25,237 nt of DNA. Source: JAGLCW01 sp964427915. Lineage in GTDB: Bacteria; Caldisericota; Caldisericia; UBA6126. The stretch covers positions 1 through 25,237 of the forward strand of contig CAYRWA010000087.1 in the NCBI GenBank assembly GCA_964427915.1, written 5' to 3'. Of the stretch, positions 16,500 through 24,088 are shown piece by piece; within the stretch, counting starts at the first letter, position 1, and the number at the start of each line of letters is the position of its first letter. The notes under the pieces were generated by a model that did not search any database, had not been told where the DNA came from, and was given only the letters and a program-made list of their open reading frames with translations. The translations under genes and the position numbers were made by a program.

Positions 16500-17360
16500 C
16501 TAGATTAGTTGACCTCTTACCCACTGGAAAATATCGGTGAATTTTTGGTTATCATGATGAACGACTTTAGATAGAAGCGATTCAGCTTGATTTAATTCAG
16601 AGGAAAACAGTTGGATCATTTCTTCTTGGTCAAACAACTGGAAGGCATTCGATTTTTCTTGGGGATTGTCTCGGTCGTGGAAATCATCTGCAAGTTGAAA
16701 TGCGTTGCCAAAATGAAAACCAACTTTCTCAAGCAGTCCAGTAGTTTCTGTGGGTTGTAATGCACAAATGCTTCCCATCATAAAGGCAGCAGAAAACAAT
16801 GCGGATGTTTTTCGATGAACAATACCAAAAAAAGTCTTCTGATTGATTTCATATGAACTTTCTTGGTAACATTCAAGGGCTTGTCCTTCAATCATTCCTG
16901 GAATACCACCCTTCTCACTGATTGTTCGGATAAGTTGTAAAGTGGCATCCTTGGGAAGAAAATCTTCCGGAATGGATGTGAGGGTATGAAAAGCAATAGA
17001 AAAAAGGGCGTCTCCTGTCAATAGACCAATATCTTCTCCATATAGAGTATGAGTGGTTTTTTTACCCCGTCGGTATTCATCATTATCCATGCAAGGTAAG
17101 TCGTCATGAACTAATGAGAAGCAATGCAGTAGCTCAAGAGAACAGGCTGCTTCTAATGCTGCAGTAGGGCGTTGTGACGAGAGAGCTTCAAACGTGTTGA
17201 GCACAATGATGGCTCGTAATCTTTTACCACCAGCAAAAATACTGTGTTCTATGGGAGCGTATAAAACAGATGAAGACTTCAGAGGCAACAACAATTCCCT
17301 AAGACGATTTTCAACAATTTTCTTTTTTTGAAGCCAATCTTGAGTAAAATGGTTACTCAT
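16500..17360 (-). CDS. ispA: Short-chain polyprenyl diphosphate synthase (farnesyl/geranylgeranyl type)
   Basis: This enzyme extends dimethylallyl diphosphate with isopentenyl diphosphate to C15 or C20 products, precursors of undecaprenyl carrier and quinones. The ATG at 17360 (286 residues, MSNHFTQD) is chosen because GGAGG lies 9 bases upstream; an upstream codon at 17393 lies inside nusB. Motifs are GGKRLR (44-49), the first Asp-rich motif DDLPCMD (86-92, with the two-residue insertion typical of bacterial enzymes) and the second DDFHD (225-229). Phe81, five residues before the first motif, is aromatic, which leans toward a C15 product, but chain length is inference. The start overlaps nusB by 8 bases. 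Confidence 0.94.
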   Translation of the reverse strand: MSNHFTQDWLQKKKIVENRLRELLLPLKSSSVLYAPIEHSIFAGGKRLRAIIVLNTFEALSSQRPTAALEAACSLELLHCFSLVHDDLPCMDNDEYRRGKKTTHTLYGEDIGLLTGDALFSIAFHTLTSIPEDFLPKDATLQLIRTISEKGGIPGMIEGQALECYQESSYEINQKTFFGIVHRKTSALFSAAFMMGSICALQPTETTGLLEKVGFHFGNAFQLADDFHDRDNPQEKSNAFQLFDQEEMIQLFSSELNQAESLLSKVVHHDNQKFTDIFQWVRGQLI

Positions 17361-17823
17361 TTTTTTCTTCCTCCGTAGAAGTACATTTTTCATGTGGGCG
17401 ATATTTTCGAAAAACGGATCCTAAAACACCATTGACAAACTTCCCAGAAGGAATTCCTCCATATACTTTCGCCAATCGAATAGCCCTATCAATAATGATC
17501 CCCGTTTTCATGGCAGGCTCAAATAGGAGTTCATAAATCCCTATGCGTAGAATAATTTTGTCAAGCAACATCACTCGTTCAACTTTCCAGTTGCTCAAAT
17601 GATCTGTCATTATTGTATCAAGTTTTTTTGCATTCTGATAGATATTTTCTGCCAATTCTACAGGAGCTTCTCCAAAATCAAGTGGCTGGGAGACGTAAAA
17701 TTCTTCTTCAATTTGATGATTCAATACGTCAATAGAAGCACTGTGGAATTCCTTTTGATAAAGTAAAAGTAGTACTCGTTCATGCAATCGTTGATTAAAA
17801 TGTGCTTCTGGATTTTCTATCAT
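17353..17823 (-). CDS. nusB: Transcription antitermination factor NusB
   Basis: NusB binds boxA RNA together with ribosomal protein S10 (NusE) and supports antitermination in rRNA operons. The all-helical protein has 156 residues. The diagnostic C-terminal half is clear: VERVMLLDKIILRIGIYEL followed by KTGIIIDRAIRLAKVYGG and GKFVNGVLGSV. The C-terminus ends in an acidic, lysine-rich tail (STEEEKNE). The ATG at 17823 begins one base after the efp stop and shows no clear Shine-Dalgarno sequence, suggesting coupled reinitiation after efp. It overlaps ispA by 8 bases. Confidence 0.94.
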   Translation of the reverse strand: MIENPEAHFNQRLHERVLLLLYQKEFHSASIDVLNHQIEEEFYVSQPLDFGEAPVELAENIYQNAKKLDTIMTDHLSNWKVERVMLLDKIILRIGIYELLFEPAMKTGIIIDRAIRLAKVYGGIPSGKFVNGVLGSVFRKYRPHEKCTSTEEEKNE

Positions 17824-17824
17824 A

Positions 17825-18388
17825 TTATTGAATAGAGACCCGTTCTAAGTATTCTTTTGTGCGAGTATCAACTTTCACAATGTTGCCTTCATCAATAAAT
17901 AAAGGAACCTGGACGACAAGTCCAGTTTCTAATGTAGCAGGCTTGCTTCCACCTTGTGCAGTGTCACCTCGTAATCCAGGATCGGTTTGAGAGACCTTAA
18001 GTTCGATGCTCGCAGGAAGATGGAGACCTATTGGGTTGTCTTCGTAAAAAAGCATATCGATACTGGAGTTTTCCAATAGAAAATCTGCTTCTTCTTTGCA
18101 ATCTTCTTCTGATAAAGTGTACTGCTCAAAGGTTTCTTGGTCCATAAAAACATATCCATTATCTTTGTACAAGTATTGCATTTTTTTGGTTTGCAAATAT
18201 GCATCTTTAATTTTTTCATCTGGACGAAAGGTTTTCTCCATCGTACTTTTCTGTTTCAAGCTACGCATTTTGACACGTACAAAAGGAGAGCCTTTCCCGG
18301 GTTTAATATGTTCAAATGAAGTTATAATCCACAATTGACCTTCATATTCACATGCTTTTCCTGGTCGCAGTTCATTCGCTGTAATCAT
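17825..18388 (-). CDS. efp: Translation elongation factor P
   Basis: EF-P relieves ribosome stalling at polyproline stretches. The ATG at 18388 gives 187 residues (MITANELRPG), the normal family length; GGAGG lies 5 bases upstream, so the four extra residues from 18400 are rejected. Lys32 in the KPGKGSPF loop is at the position of the modified residue in B. subtilis EF-P; no modification gene is seen here. The C-terminal signature is present (DPGLRGDTAQGGSKPATLETG, split here only by its context, then VPLFIDEG). It is the first gene of the eight-gene minus-strand operon, downstream of an extended -10 promoter. Confidence 0.97.
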   Translation of the reverse strand: MITANELRPGKACEYEGQLWIITSFEHIKPGKGSPFVRVKMRSLKQKSTMEKTFRPDEKIKDAYLQTKKMQYLYKDNGYVFMDQETFEQYTLSEEDCKEEADFLLENSSIDMLFYEDNPIGLHLPASIELKVSQTDPGLRGDTAQGGSKPATLETGLVVQVPLFIDEGNIVKVDTRTKEYLERVSIQ

Positions 18389-18426
18389 GATTACCTCCAA
18401 AGGGGCAAATTGTTTTCAAATACAAT

Positions 18427-18455
18427 ATTATAGCAATATATCAGATATATGGAAA
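18427..18455 (-). promoter_or_regulatory. Extended -10 promoter for the efp operon
   Basis: On the minus strand TTTCCA (18450-18455) and a consensus TATAAT (18427-18432) are 17 bases apart, and TGC precedes the -10, giving the extended form TGnTATAAT. The start would fall near 18420, about 30 bases before the efp ATG. This is the only good promoter seen for the eight-gene run. Confidence 0.65.
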
Positions 18456-18488
18456 AGAACTATTCTACAGCTTTTTAACCATTTTGTA

Positions 18489-18517
18489 ATGACTTCTCTA
18501 TTTCATTATGCTTTAAT
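18489..18517 (+). promoter_or_regulatory. Predicted promoter for the CxxC membrane protein and polyferredoxin genes
   Basis: ATGACT (18489-18494) and TTTAAT (18512-18517) are 17 bases apart, with TGC before the -10 as in extended promoters. The leader to the ATG at 18562 would be about 35-40 bases. The -10 lies inside the left arm of an inverted repeat. Confidence 0.45.
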
Positions 18518-18531
18518 ATCAGGTATTAAAG
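18511..18531. repeat. Palindrome CTTTAATA-N5-TATTAAAG overlapping the -10
   Basis: Two perfect 8-base arms (18511-18518 and 18524-18531) flank TCAGG. They cover the predicted -10 and start region of the plus-strand promoter, a typical place for a repressor operator. No regulator gene is adjacent. Confidence 0.45.
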
Positions 18532-18561
18532 AATCGTAAACGTACAGAAGGGAGTTATGGT

Positions 18562-18891
18562 ATGGTATCAAAAGAAAGATCTGATCAGAGTAAATCTGTT
18601 CAAAATTACCCTGATCGGAAAACTCCGCTTAAGGAAAGAAGTCCGGGAAACTGGTATCTTATTGTTGGTCTTATTGCAATTTTTTTGATGATCATTGGAT
18701 CTACTGGGATTATCCCAGGAGTAGAAGGACAATTGCCTGAAATTTATAATACTGCTCTCACCCTTTGCTTGTCTTGTATCGGACTAGGTCAAATTAACTT
18801 TATGATTTTAGGTAGTATGTTTTTTGCTTTTATCGTATTTATGTTACTGTTTGGGTTAACCAAACATGATAAACCAGGAGAATACAAATGA
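18562..18891 (+). CDS. Small two-helix membrane protein with CxxC motif
   Basis: I do not recognise a named family for this 109-residue protein. The ATG at 18562 follows AAGGGAG (18548-18554) by 7 bases. A charged, polar N-terminus (about 1-28) precedes two transmembrane helices, about 31-51 and 79-99. Between them lies NTALTLCLSCIGLGQ with Cys69-x2-Cys72. By the positive-inside rule the N-terminus should be cytoplasmic, placing the Cys pair outside or at the outer membrane face. Its stop overlaps the start of the next gene (ATGA), so it is almost certainly cotranscribed and coupled with the polyferredoxin. A redox or metal-binding partner role is inferred from the Cys pair and this neighbour only. 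Confidence 0.8.
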   Translation: MVSKERSDQSKSVQNYPDRKTPLKERSPGNWYLIVGLIAIFLMIIGSTGIIPGVEGQLPEIYNTALTLCLSCIGLGQINFMILGSMFFAFIVFMLLFGLTKHDKPGEYK

Positions 18892-20132
18892 AATCAAAAG
18901 AAATACGAAAGAAGAATACGAAAATCTTCCATACTGTTCAGTGGATTGGGTTTTTCTTCGGAACATTTGGATTTTATTGGTTGGCAACGTTAAATCCAAT
19001 TTACCTAAAACGGTTCCCCATGCCCTGGTTGGTCTGTTGGTCGGACCCTTTTGCACCTGGAGCTTGTCCAGCAGGTACTTTGCAACATTTTCTTACCATT
19101 GGTAATGGCGTCATTCCATTTTTTGCAATTGGAATGTTAGCTCTTATTGGCGTGTTCTTCGGACGAATGACATGTGGTTGGCTTTGTCCTTTTGGTCTAT
19201 TACAAGACTTGAGCTATAAAATGAAACAATATGCCAAAATAATTGTGTTGGTTGTTTTGGCTGTTATTGTTGGATACCTTTGTTGGACGGCTCCAATGTT
19301 TTCTGGCTATATAAGCCCTCGAACTGGAAATTTTACGAGTTTATCTCTACGCGATTTGTGGGCTTATGGGCGAATGACAAAATTTTGGACTTTTTTCATT
19401 GCTCATTTGTTACTATTTGGTGCCATTTTTTCTCTGTTCTTTTTTAAATTTAAAAAATTCACCATTAGTAATAAACTAGGAAACTGGGGACGAGCTTTCT
19501 TCTTTATTGTTCCTTTCATTTTGTTACCCCTTCTAATATCGGATGTACATTTAGCAACTCGAGGTCCTTGGTTTTGTAAGCTTTGTCCTGCAGGAAGTGT
19601 GTTTGCTGCCATACCTCAGTTTTTAGCCAATGCTCTCCCAAAAAGCTTTTTCCCCTTTATGGGGCTCCCTCAGGGATCTCCATTTATTCCATACGGAATG
19701 TCTAGTTATCAAGATATCAGAAGTATGGGACAAGCAATGTTTGCTATCAAAATTTCGATGCTCGTATTGCTATTATGGGTTACTACGCTATCGAAGCGAG
19801 TTTTTTGCAAGTTTGCCTGTCCAATTGGTACATTTTACTCATTCTTTACCTATTTTTCATCGATTCGCGTAGTCGTTAACAAAGATAAGTGTCGAGGTGA
19901 AAGCTGTAACATTTGCAGAGCTGTATGTCCTATGGACATTAAAATCTATGAAGAGGGATCTTTATCCCATTGCATTGGTTGTCTTGAATGCGTGAATAGA
20001 TGTCCTCATGATGCAGCGCAGGTACTCCGACCTTCGTATTTTAATTTCTTGATTCCACGATCACGTTATACAATAGCTACGATTCCAGTCCCCTCAGAAG
20101 AGCCTTCTTCACCAGATCAAACTAAAGCGTAA
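18888..20132 (+). CDS. NapH/NosR-like membrane polyferredoxin with two [4Fe-4S] clusters
   Basis: This 414-residue membrane protein has roughly six helices (about 16-35, 76-92, 117-137, 166-187, 203-218, 285-303). The C-terminal ferredoxin domain binds two predicted [4Fe-4S] clusters: Cys335-x4-Cys340-x2-Cys343-x3-Cys347-Pro and Cys362-x2-Cys365-x2-Cys368-x3-Cys372-Pro. The membrane part has four CPxG elements: GACPAG (Cys60), GWLCPFG (Cys96, Cys100), CKLCPAG (Cys230, Cys233) and CKFACPIG (Cys307, Cys311). Such elements are typical of the NapH/NosR/RdxA-like electron-transfer family. AGGAG about 7 bases upstream supports the ATG at 18888. It probably passes electrons across or along the membrane. 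No nitrate, nitrous oxide or cytochrome oxidase genes are nearby, so the acceptor is unknown; the preceding CxxC protein is the obvious candidate partner. Confidence 0.88.
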   Translation: MKSKEIRKKNTKIFHTVQWIGFFFGTFGFYWLATLNPIYLKRFPMPWLVCWSDPFAPGACPAGTLQHFLTIGNGVIPFFAIGMLALIGVFFGRMTCGWLCPFGLLQDLSYKMKQYAKIIVLVVLAVIVGYLCWTAPMFSGYISPRTGNFTSLSLRDLWAYGRMTKFWTFFIAHLLLFGAIFSLFFFKFKKFTISNKLGNWGRAFFFIVPFILLPLLISDVHLATRGPWFCKLCPAGSVFAAIPQFLANALPKSFFPFMGLPQGSPFIPYGMSSYQDIRSMGQAMFAIKISMLVLLLWVTTLSKRVFCKFACPIGTFYSFFTYFSSIRVVVNKDKCRGESCNICRAVCPMDIKIYEEGSLSHCIGCLECVNRCPHDAAQVLRPSYFNFLIPRSRYTIATIPVPSEEPSSPDQTKA

Positions 20133-20144
20133 AACAAGATTCTT

Positions 20145-21578
20145 ATGCGATTACGCTTTGCACCTTCTCCCACGGGCGCTCTCCACGTTGGAAGTGCCCG
20201 TGTAGCTCTTGTGAATTATTTGATTGCATTGCACTATCATGCAGATTTAGTTTTACGAATTGAAGATACAGATTTTGAACGGTCTACAAAAGAGAGCTTA
20301 AACTCTATTCTTGAATCTCTTCAATGGCTAGGAATTTCGTTTCAAGAAGGACCCTACTTCCAGAGTCAAAGAATCCCAATCTATCAATCATATATTCAGC
20401 GCTTGCTAAAAGAGAACAAAGCGTATCGATGTTTTTGTTCATCAGAAGAAATAGAAGCTATGCGTGTAGAGCAAGCAGCTCTCCATAAACCACCTGGATA
20501 CGATGGACGCTGTAAAGAATTACCTGAGAGACAGATTCAACGGTTTTTATCTGAAAACAAACCTTATGTTGTACGATTAAAAGTACCTTCTAAAGCAATT
20601 CATTTTCAAGACGAAGTAAAGGGAACTGTTGTTTTTGATGGTGCTCTGATTCCTGATTTTGTCATCGCTAGACAGGATGGATCACCAACTTATCAATTGG
20701 CCGTCGTAGTTGATGATTTTGAAATGGGTATTACCCATGTTGTTCGAGGGGAAGATCATGTTTCAAATACTCCAAAACAGATAGCTCTTTATCAATCATT
20801 GGGGCTATCTCTACCGACATTTGCACACATCCCATTAATTATAGGCAATGATCGATCCAAATTAAGCAAACGTCATGGAGATACCTCTATACAGGCATAC
20901 CGAGAAAAAGGTTACCTTCCGCAAGCTCTGGTGAATTATTTTGCTTTACTGGGGAGTTCTCATGACTCTCAACAAGAAATCTTATCTTTGCAACAGCTTG
21001 CACAGAGCTTTTCGTTTGAAAACTTGTCAAAGTCCCCTTCTATGTTTGATCTACCTAAATTAACCTGGATGAATCATTGCTACATACAACAGCTATCTAC
21101 AGACGATTTTGTAGAAGAATTACAACCTTTTGTGATGAATATACCACTGACTTCTTCCACGATAAAAAGAATTGCTTCTCTGTCGCAGGCACAAATGAAA
21201 ACGCTGCAATCTATTGAAGATGTTTGCGAGCCATTTTATGAATATCATGTGGAGTGGGCTAATAAAGCAACACAAAAACTGATCAGAAAGCCTGGAGTAA
21301 TTGATTTTTTGCAGCTCTTTTATCAGCTTTTACAAGGTGCAGAAACGTTTTCTGTTTCTTTTCTTGAGGAAACATTTGATTCATTGTTTCTTACACAAAA
21401 TGTAAAAAAGAGGGATGCTATACAAATTGTACGTTTAGCTGCTATGGGGAAGTTGATTTCTCCACCTCTTTTTGATACTTTATACTTGTTAGGGCAACAA
21501 AAAAGTATAGAAAGAATGAATCTATTTTTACAGGAAGTATTATGTCAGAGACAAGAAAGTCTGATGGTAAGCGAATAA
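20145..21578 (+). CDS. gltX: Glutamyl-tRNA synthetase
   Basis: GltX charges tRNA-Glu with glutamate (and possibly tRNA-Gln in bacteria using the amidotransferase route, which cannot be tested here). The protein has 477 residues, a normal length. The class I motifs are intact: PSPTGALHVGSAR (7-19, the HIGH element) and KLSKR (239-243, the KMSKS element). A zinc-site pattern is visible as CFC followed later by YDGRC. GEDHVSNTPKQ is the usual active-site segment. The start is 12 bases after the polyferredoxin stop and has no clear Shine-Dalgarno sequence. The end overlaps the next gene by 37 bases. Confidence 0.96.
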   Translation: MRLRFAPSPTGALHVGSARVALVNYLIALHYHADLVLRIEDTDFERSTKESLNSILESLQWLGISFQEGPYFQSQRIPIYQSYIQRLLKENKAYRCFCSSEEIEAMRVEQAALHKPPGYDGRCKELPERQIQRFLSENKPYVVRLKVPSKAIHFQDEVKGTVVFDGALIPDFVIARQDGSPTYQLAVVVDDFEMGITHVVRGEDHVSNTPKQIALYQSLGLSLPTFAHIPLIIGNDRSKLSKRHGDTSIQAYREKGYLPQALVNYFALLGSSHDSQQEILSLQQLAQSFSFENLSKSPSMFDLPKLTWMNHCYIQQLSTDDFVEELQPFVMNIPLTSSTIKRIASLSQAQMKTLQSIEDVCEPFYEYHVEWANKATQKLIRKPGVIDFLQLFYQLLQGAETFSVSFLEETFDSLFLTQNVKKRDAIQIVRLAAMGKLISPPLFDTLYLLGQQKSIERMNLFLQEVLCQRQESLMVSE

Positions 21579-24088
21579 AGAAGCAGAAGAAATCCAGATG
21601 GAAAACTGTTTTTAAGTGGATAGGGATTGTCTTTTCTGTTTTCATTGTTATTGTTACTATTGTTTTTTTTGTTGTCAAGAATCGTCTCGAAGTATCCCTT
21701 CCAAGTATTCAGGATATTGCAGAGAATCCTCCAGTAGCATCCCAAATATTTGATCGAAACGGTCGATTTATTGCTAGTGTTCAACTGGATGAATACAGAA
21801 TTAATGTTCCAATCTCGGAAACATCCCCTTATATTCAAAAAGCTGTTGTAGCTTCAGAAGATGAACGTTTCTATAAACACAAGGGTTTTGATATTATTGG
21901 GATTGCTAGAGCTTTGTTCCATAACATAAGAGAGCGCGATATTGGACAAGGCGGTTCTACTATTACTCAACAATTGGCACGAGATTTGTTTTTAAGCCTT
22001 GAAACTTCTTATGCCAGAAAGATTAAAGAAATACTACTGGCCTTAGAGCTAGAAAAAAAATATACAAAAGATGAAATATTGGAGTCTTTTTTAAACTATC
22101 AATACTTTGGTCCAAGCCCTACCGGCAGGTGTTTTGGAGTAGAAACAACAGCCCGTAACTTCTTTGGTAAACACAACAAAGATGTCACTTTGGCCGAAGC
22201 AGCCATCATTGCGGGCACCCTCGATGCTCCTTCGTTACGATCTCCTTGGTACGATCCTGAAAACGCCATGAGTAGGGGTAATCTTGTTTTGGGGAAAATG
22301 CTCCGAAATGGTTTTATCACAGAAGAAGAATTCCAATCTGCTTACATTAAAGGAATCCGACAAGAGATACCAAAAGATCTTGAAAGAGAACCCGGAATTG
22401 TCTATTTAGGATCCTTTTCAACTGAAACCAAAACAGCATCAAAGTATTACTTTGTCGACTATATTCGAGAAGAAGTTCAGAAATTATTTCCAGAAGGTGA
22501 GAAAGCTCTACTACATGATGGGTTAAAAATTTATACTACCTTGGATTTAAAAGTCCAAGGTATTGCCGACGAAGTTATACAAAAAATATTTCTTGAAGCA
22601 GAAGAAAAAAAACAGTTTAACCCAGATTTAAAGGATGTATTTGATGTGGTTCAACCCCAAGGGCAGATTGTTGTCTTAAAGCCGAATACGGGGGAAATTT
22701 TGGCTATGATTGGTGGACGCGACTACGCCAACACAAAGTTTAACAGATGCACTGCTTTTCGTCAGCCAGGCTCTCTTTTTAAGCTTTTTGACTACACTGC
22801 TGCTGTAGAATCAGGTGTATGCGGTACGGGTACGATGATCACTAGTGAATCCTTTCAGATGGAAGACAACGATGATATTTGGATCCCCGAAGAATGGACG
22901 GATGGGGATACATTTTTTGGTTCTTTGACTGCTAGAATGGCACTAGTACGTTCCTCGAACATATGTGCTATTCGAGTAGCTCAATGGTCGGGATGGAAAC
23001 GAGTTGCCTATTATGCGGAGAAAATGGGGATACAACGGCCCGTTCTTGCTGTTCCTTCTATGGCGATTGGTAGCCTTGAGGTAAGTCCAATTGAAATGGC
23101 TACAGCTTTTGGAGTTTTAGCCAATGGAGGAATTCGGACAGATCCTATTTGTATTACTAAAATATCCACCCACAACGATCGAACTCTCTTCACTTATGAA
23201 AGTTATCCCGTTCGTGTGATTCATGAGTCTACATCCATATTGATGAATGATTTGTTTCAATCGGTCTTTTCCAATACAGTCGGCGTGAGGGTTCCTTTTG
23301 ATGCAGCAGGGAAAACAGGTACTGCCGAAGATTTTTTAAGTGGATGGTTTACCGGATATACCCCTGATATTGTTGCTTGCTGTTGGATTGGAAGAGATAG
23401 TGCTGAAGTTAAAGTACCCAATGCACGAATATGGGGATCTTCATTTGCAGCACCCCTCGTAAAGGAGTTTTTGTCTAGCTTGTATATAGCACAGTCTTCT
23501 TCAAGTTGGGATTCAGAAGAATACCTTCACAAAACCCCTTTTCTTACTACCAGTGAAGACATCGACGGGGCAATGTTGTGCAAAATATCGGGACTGCTAG
23601 CAAATGATTTTTGTCCTCCCGAAGAACGAGTTGAAAGTAGATATAGAAAGGGATACTTACCCTCCTATTATTGCAACGTACATCAAGAAGAATTTGTTGT
23701 GTTACAGATTTGCCCACTATCTGGAAAAATTGCAGGAGAATGGTGTAAAAACCCTATTGAGAAAAAGTTTCTAAAAGGAACCGAACCAACGGCAGTGTGC
23801 GATCATTGTAAAGTGCCCATTGAGGTAGAAATGTACACAGGTATTTTAGAAGAGGATCGTACATATCATATTGGGAAACCGGTTGAAATGCATTTCAAAA
23901 TCAATGATTTGCAAGGTAATCGCATTGAAATTTATATTAATAAAAGAAGAAAAGCAATTCTTATGGAAGAACCATGGCATTATCAGTGGATTCCAGAACA
24001 AACAGGAGAGAACAAGATTATTGTCATCTTACGGGATTCCGAATCATTTGTTTATCAGCTGAATATCAATGTGGATATACAAGAATAA
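21542..24088 (+). CDS. Class A (bifunctional) penicillin-binding protein
   Basis: This 848-residue enzyme polymerises glycan strands and crosslinks peptides in peptidoglycan. A basic cytoplasmic N-terminus leads to one transmembrane helix (about 22-46). The GT51 glycosyltransferase has Glu106 in ASEDERFY and GGSTITQQLARDLF. The transpeptidase has Ser411-x2-Lys414 (GSLFK), Ser471-Ser-Asn473 and Lys591-Thr-Gly593, so both activities should be intact. The C-terminal region has two similar Cys cassettes, CKISGLLANDFC (from Cys680) and CPLSGKIAGEWC (from Cys724), then an Ig-like end domain resembling the PBP C-terminus family. The ATG lies inside the end of gltX. A second class A PBP begins inside its own last codons, so the pair is a tandem duplication under common expression. 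Confidence 0.95.
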   Translation: MSETRKSDGKRIKKQKKSRWKTVFKWIGIVFSVFIVIVTIVFFVVKNRLEVSLPSIQDIAENPPVASQIFDRNGRFIASVQLDEYRINVPISETSPYIQKAVVASEDERFYKHKGFDIIGIARALFHNIRERDIGQGGSTITQQLARDLFLSLETSYARKIKEILLALELEKKYTKDEILESFLNYQYFGPSPTGRCFGVETTARNFFGKHNKDVTLAEAAIIAGTLDAPSLRSPWYDPENAMSRGNLVLGKMLRNGFITEEEFQSAYIKGIRQEIPKDLEREPGIVYLGSFSTETKTASKYYFVDYIREEVQKLFPEGEKALLHDGLKIYTTLDLKVQGIADEVIQKIFLEAEEKKQFNPDLKDVFDVVQPQGQIVVLKPNTGEILAMIGGRDYANTKFNRCTAFRQPGSLFKLFDYTAAVESGVCGTGTMITSESFQMEDNDDIWIPEEWTDGDTFFGSLTARMALVRSSNICAIRVAQWSGWKRVAYYAEKMGIQRPVLAVPSMAIGSLEVSPIEMATAFGVLANGGIRTDPICITKISTHNDRTLFTYESYPVRVIHESTSILMNDLFQSVFSNTVGVRVPFDAAGKTGTAEDFLSGWFTGYTPDIVACCWIGRDSAEVKVPNARIWGSSFAAPLVKEFLSSLYIAQSSSSWDSEEYLHKTPFLTTSEDIDGAMLCKISGLLANDFCPPEERVESRYRKGYLPSYYCNVHQEEFVVLQICPLSGKIAGEWCKNPIEKKFLKGTEPTAVCDHCKVPIEVEMYTGILEEDRTYHIGKPVEMHFKINDLQGNRIEIYINKRRKAILMEEPWHYQWIPEQTGENKIIVILRDSESFVYQLNINVDIQE

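Noticed and set aside
18562..20132. Periplasmic nitrate reductase or nitrous oxide reductase operon
   Set aside because: Only a NapH/NosR-like polyferredoxin is present. No NapA, NapB, NapG, NosZ or cytochrome genes are nearby, so a denitrification role is not supported.
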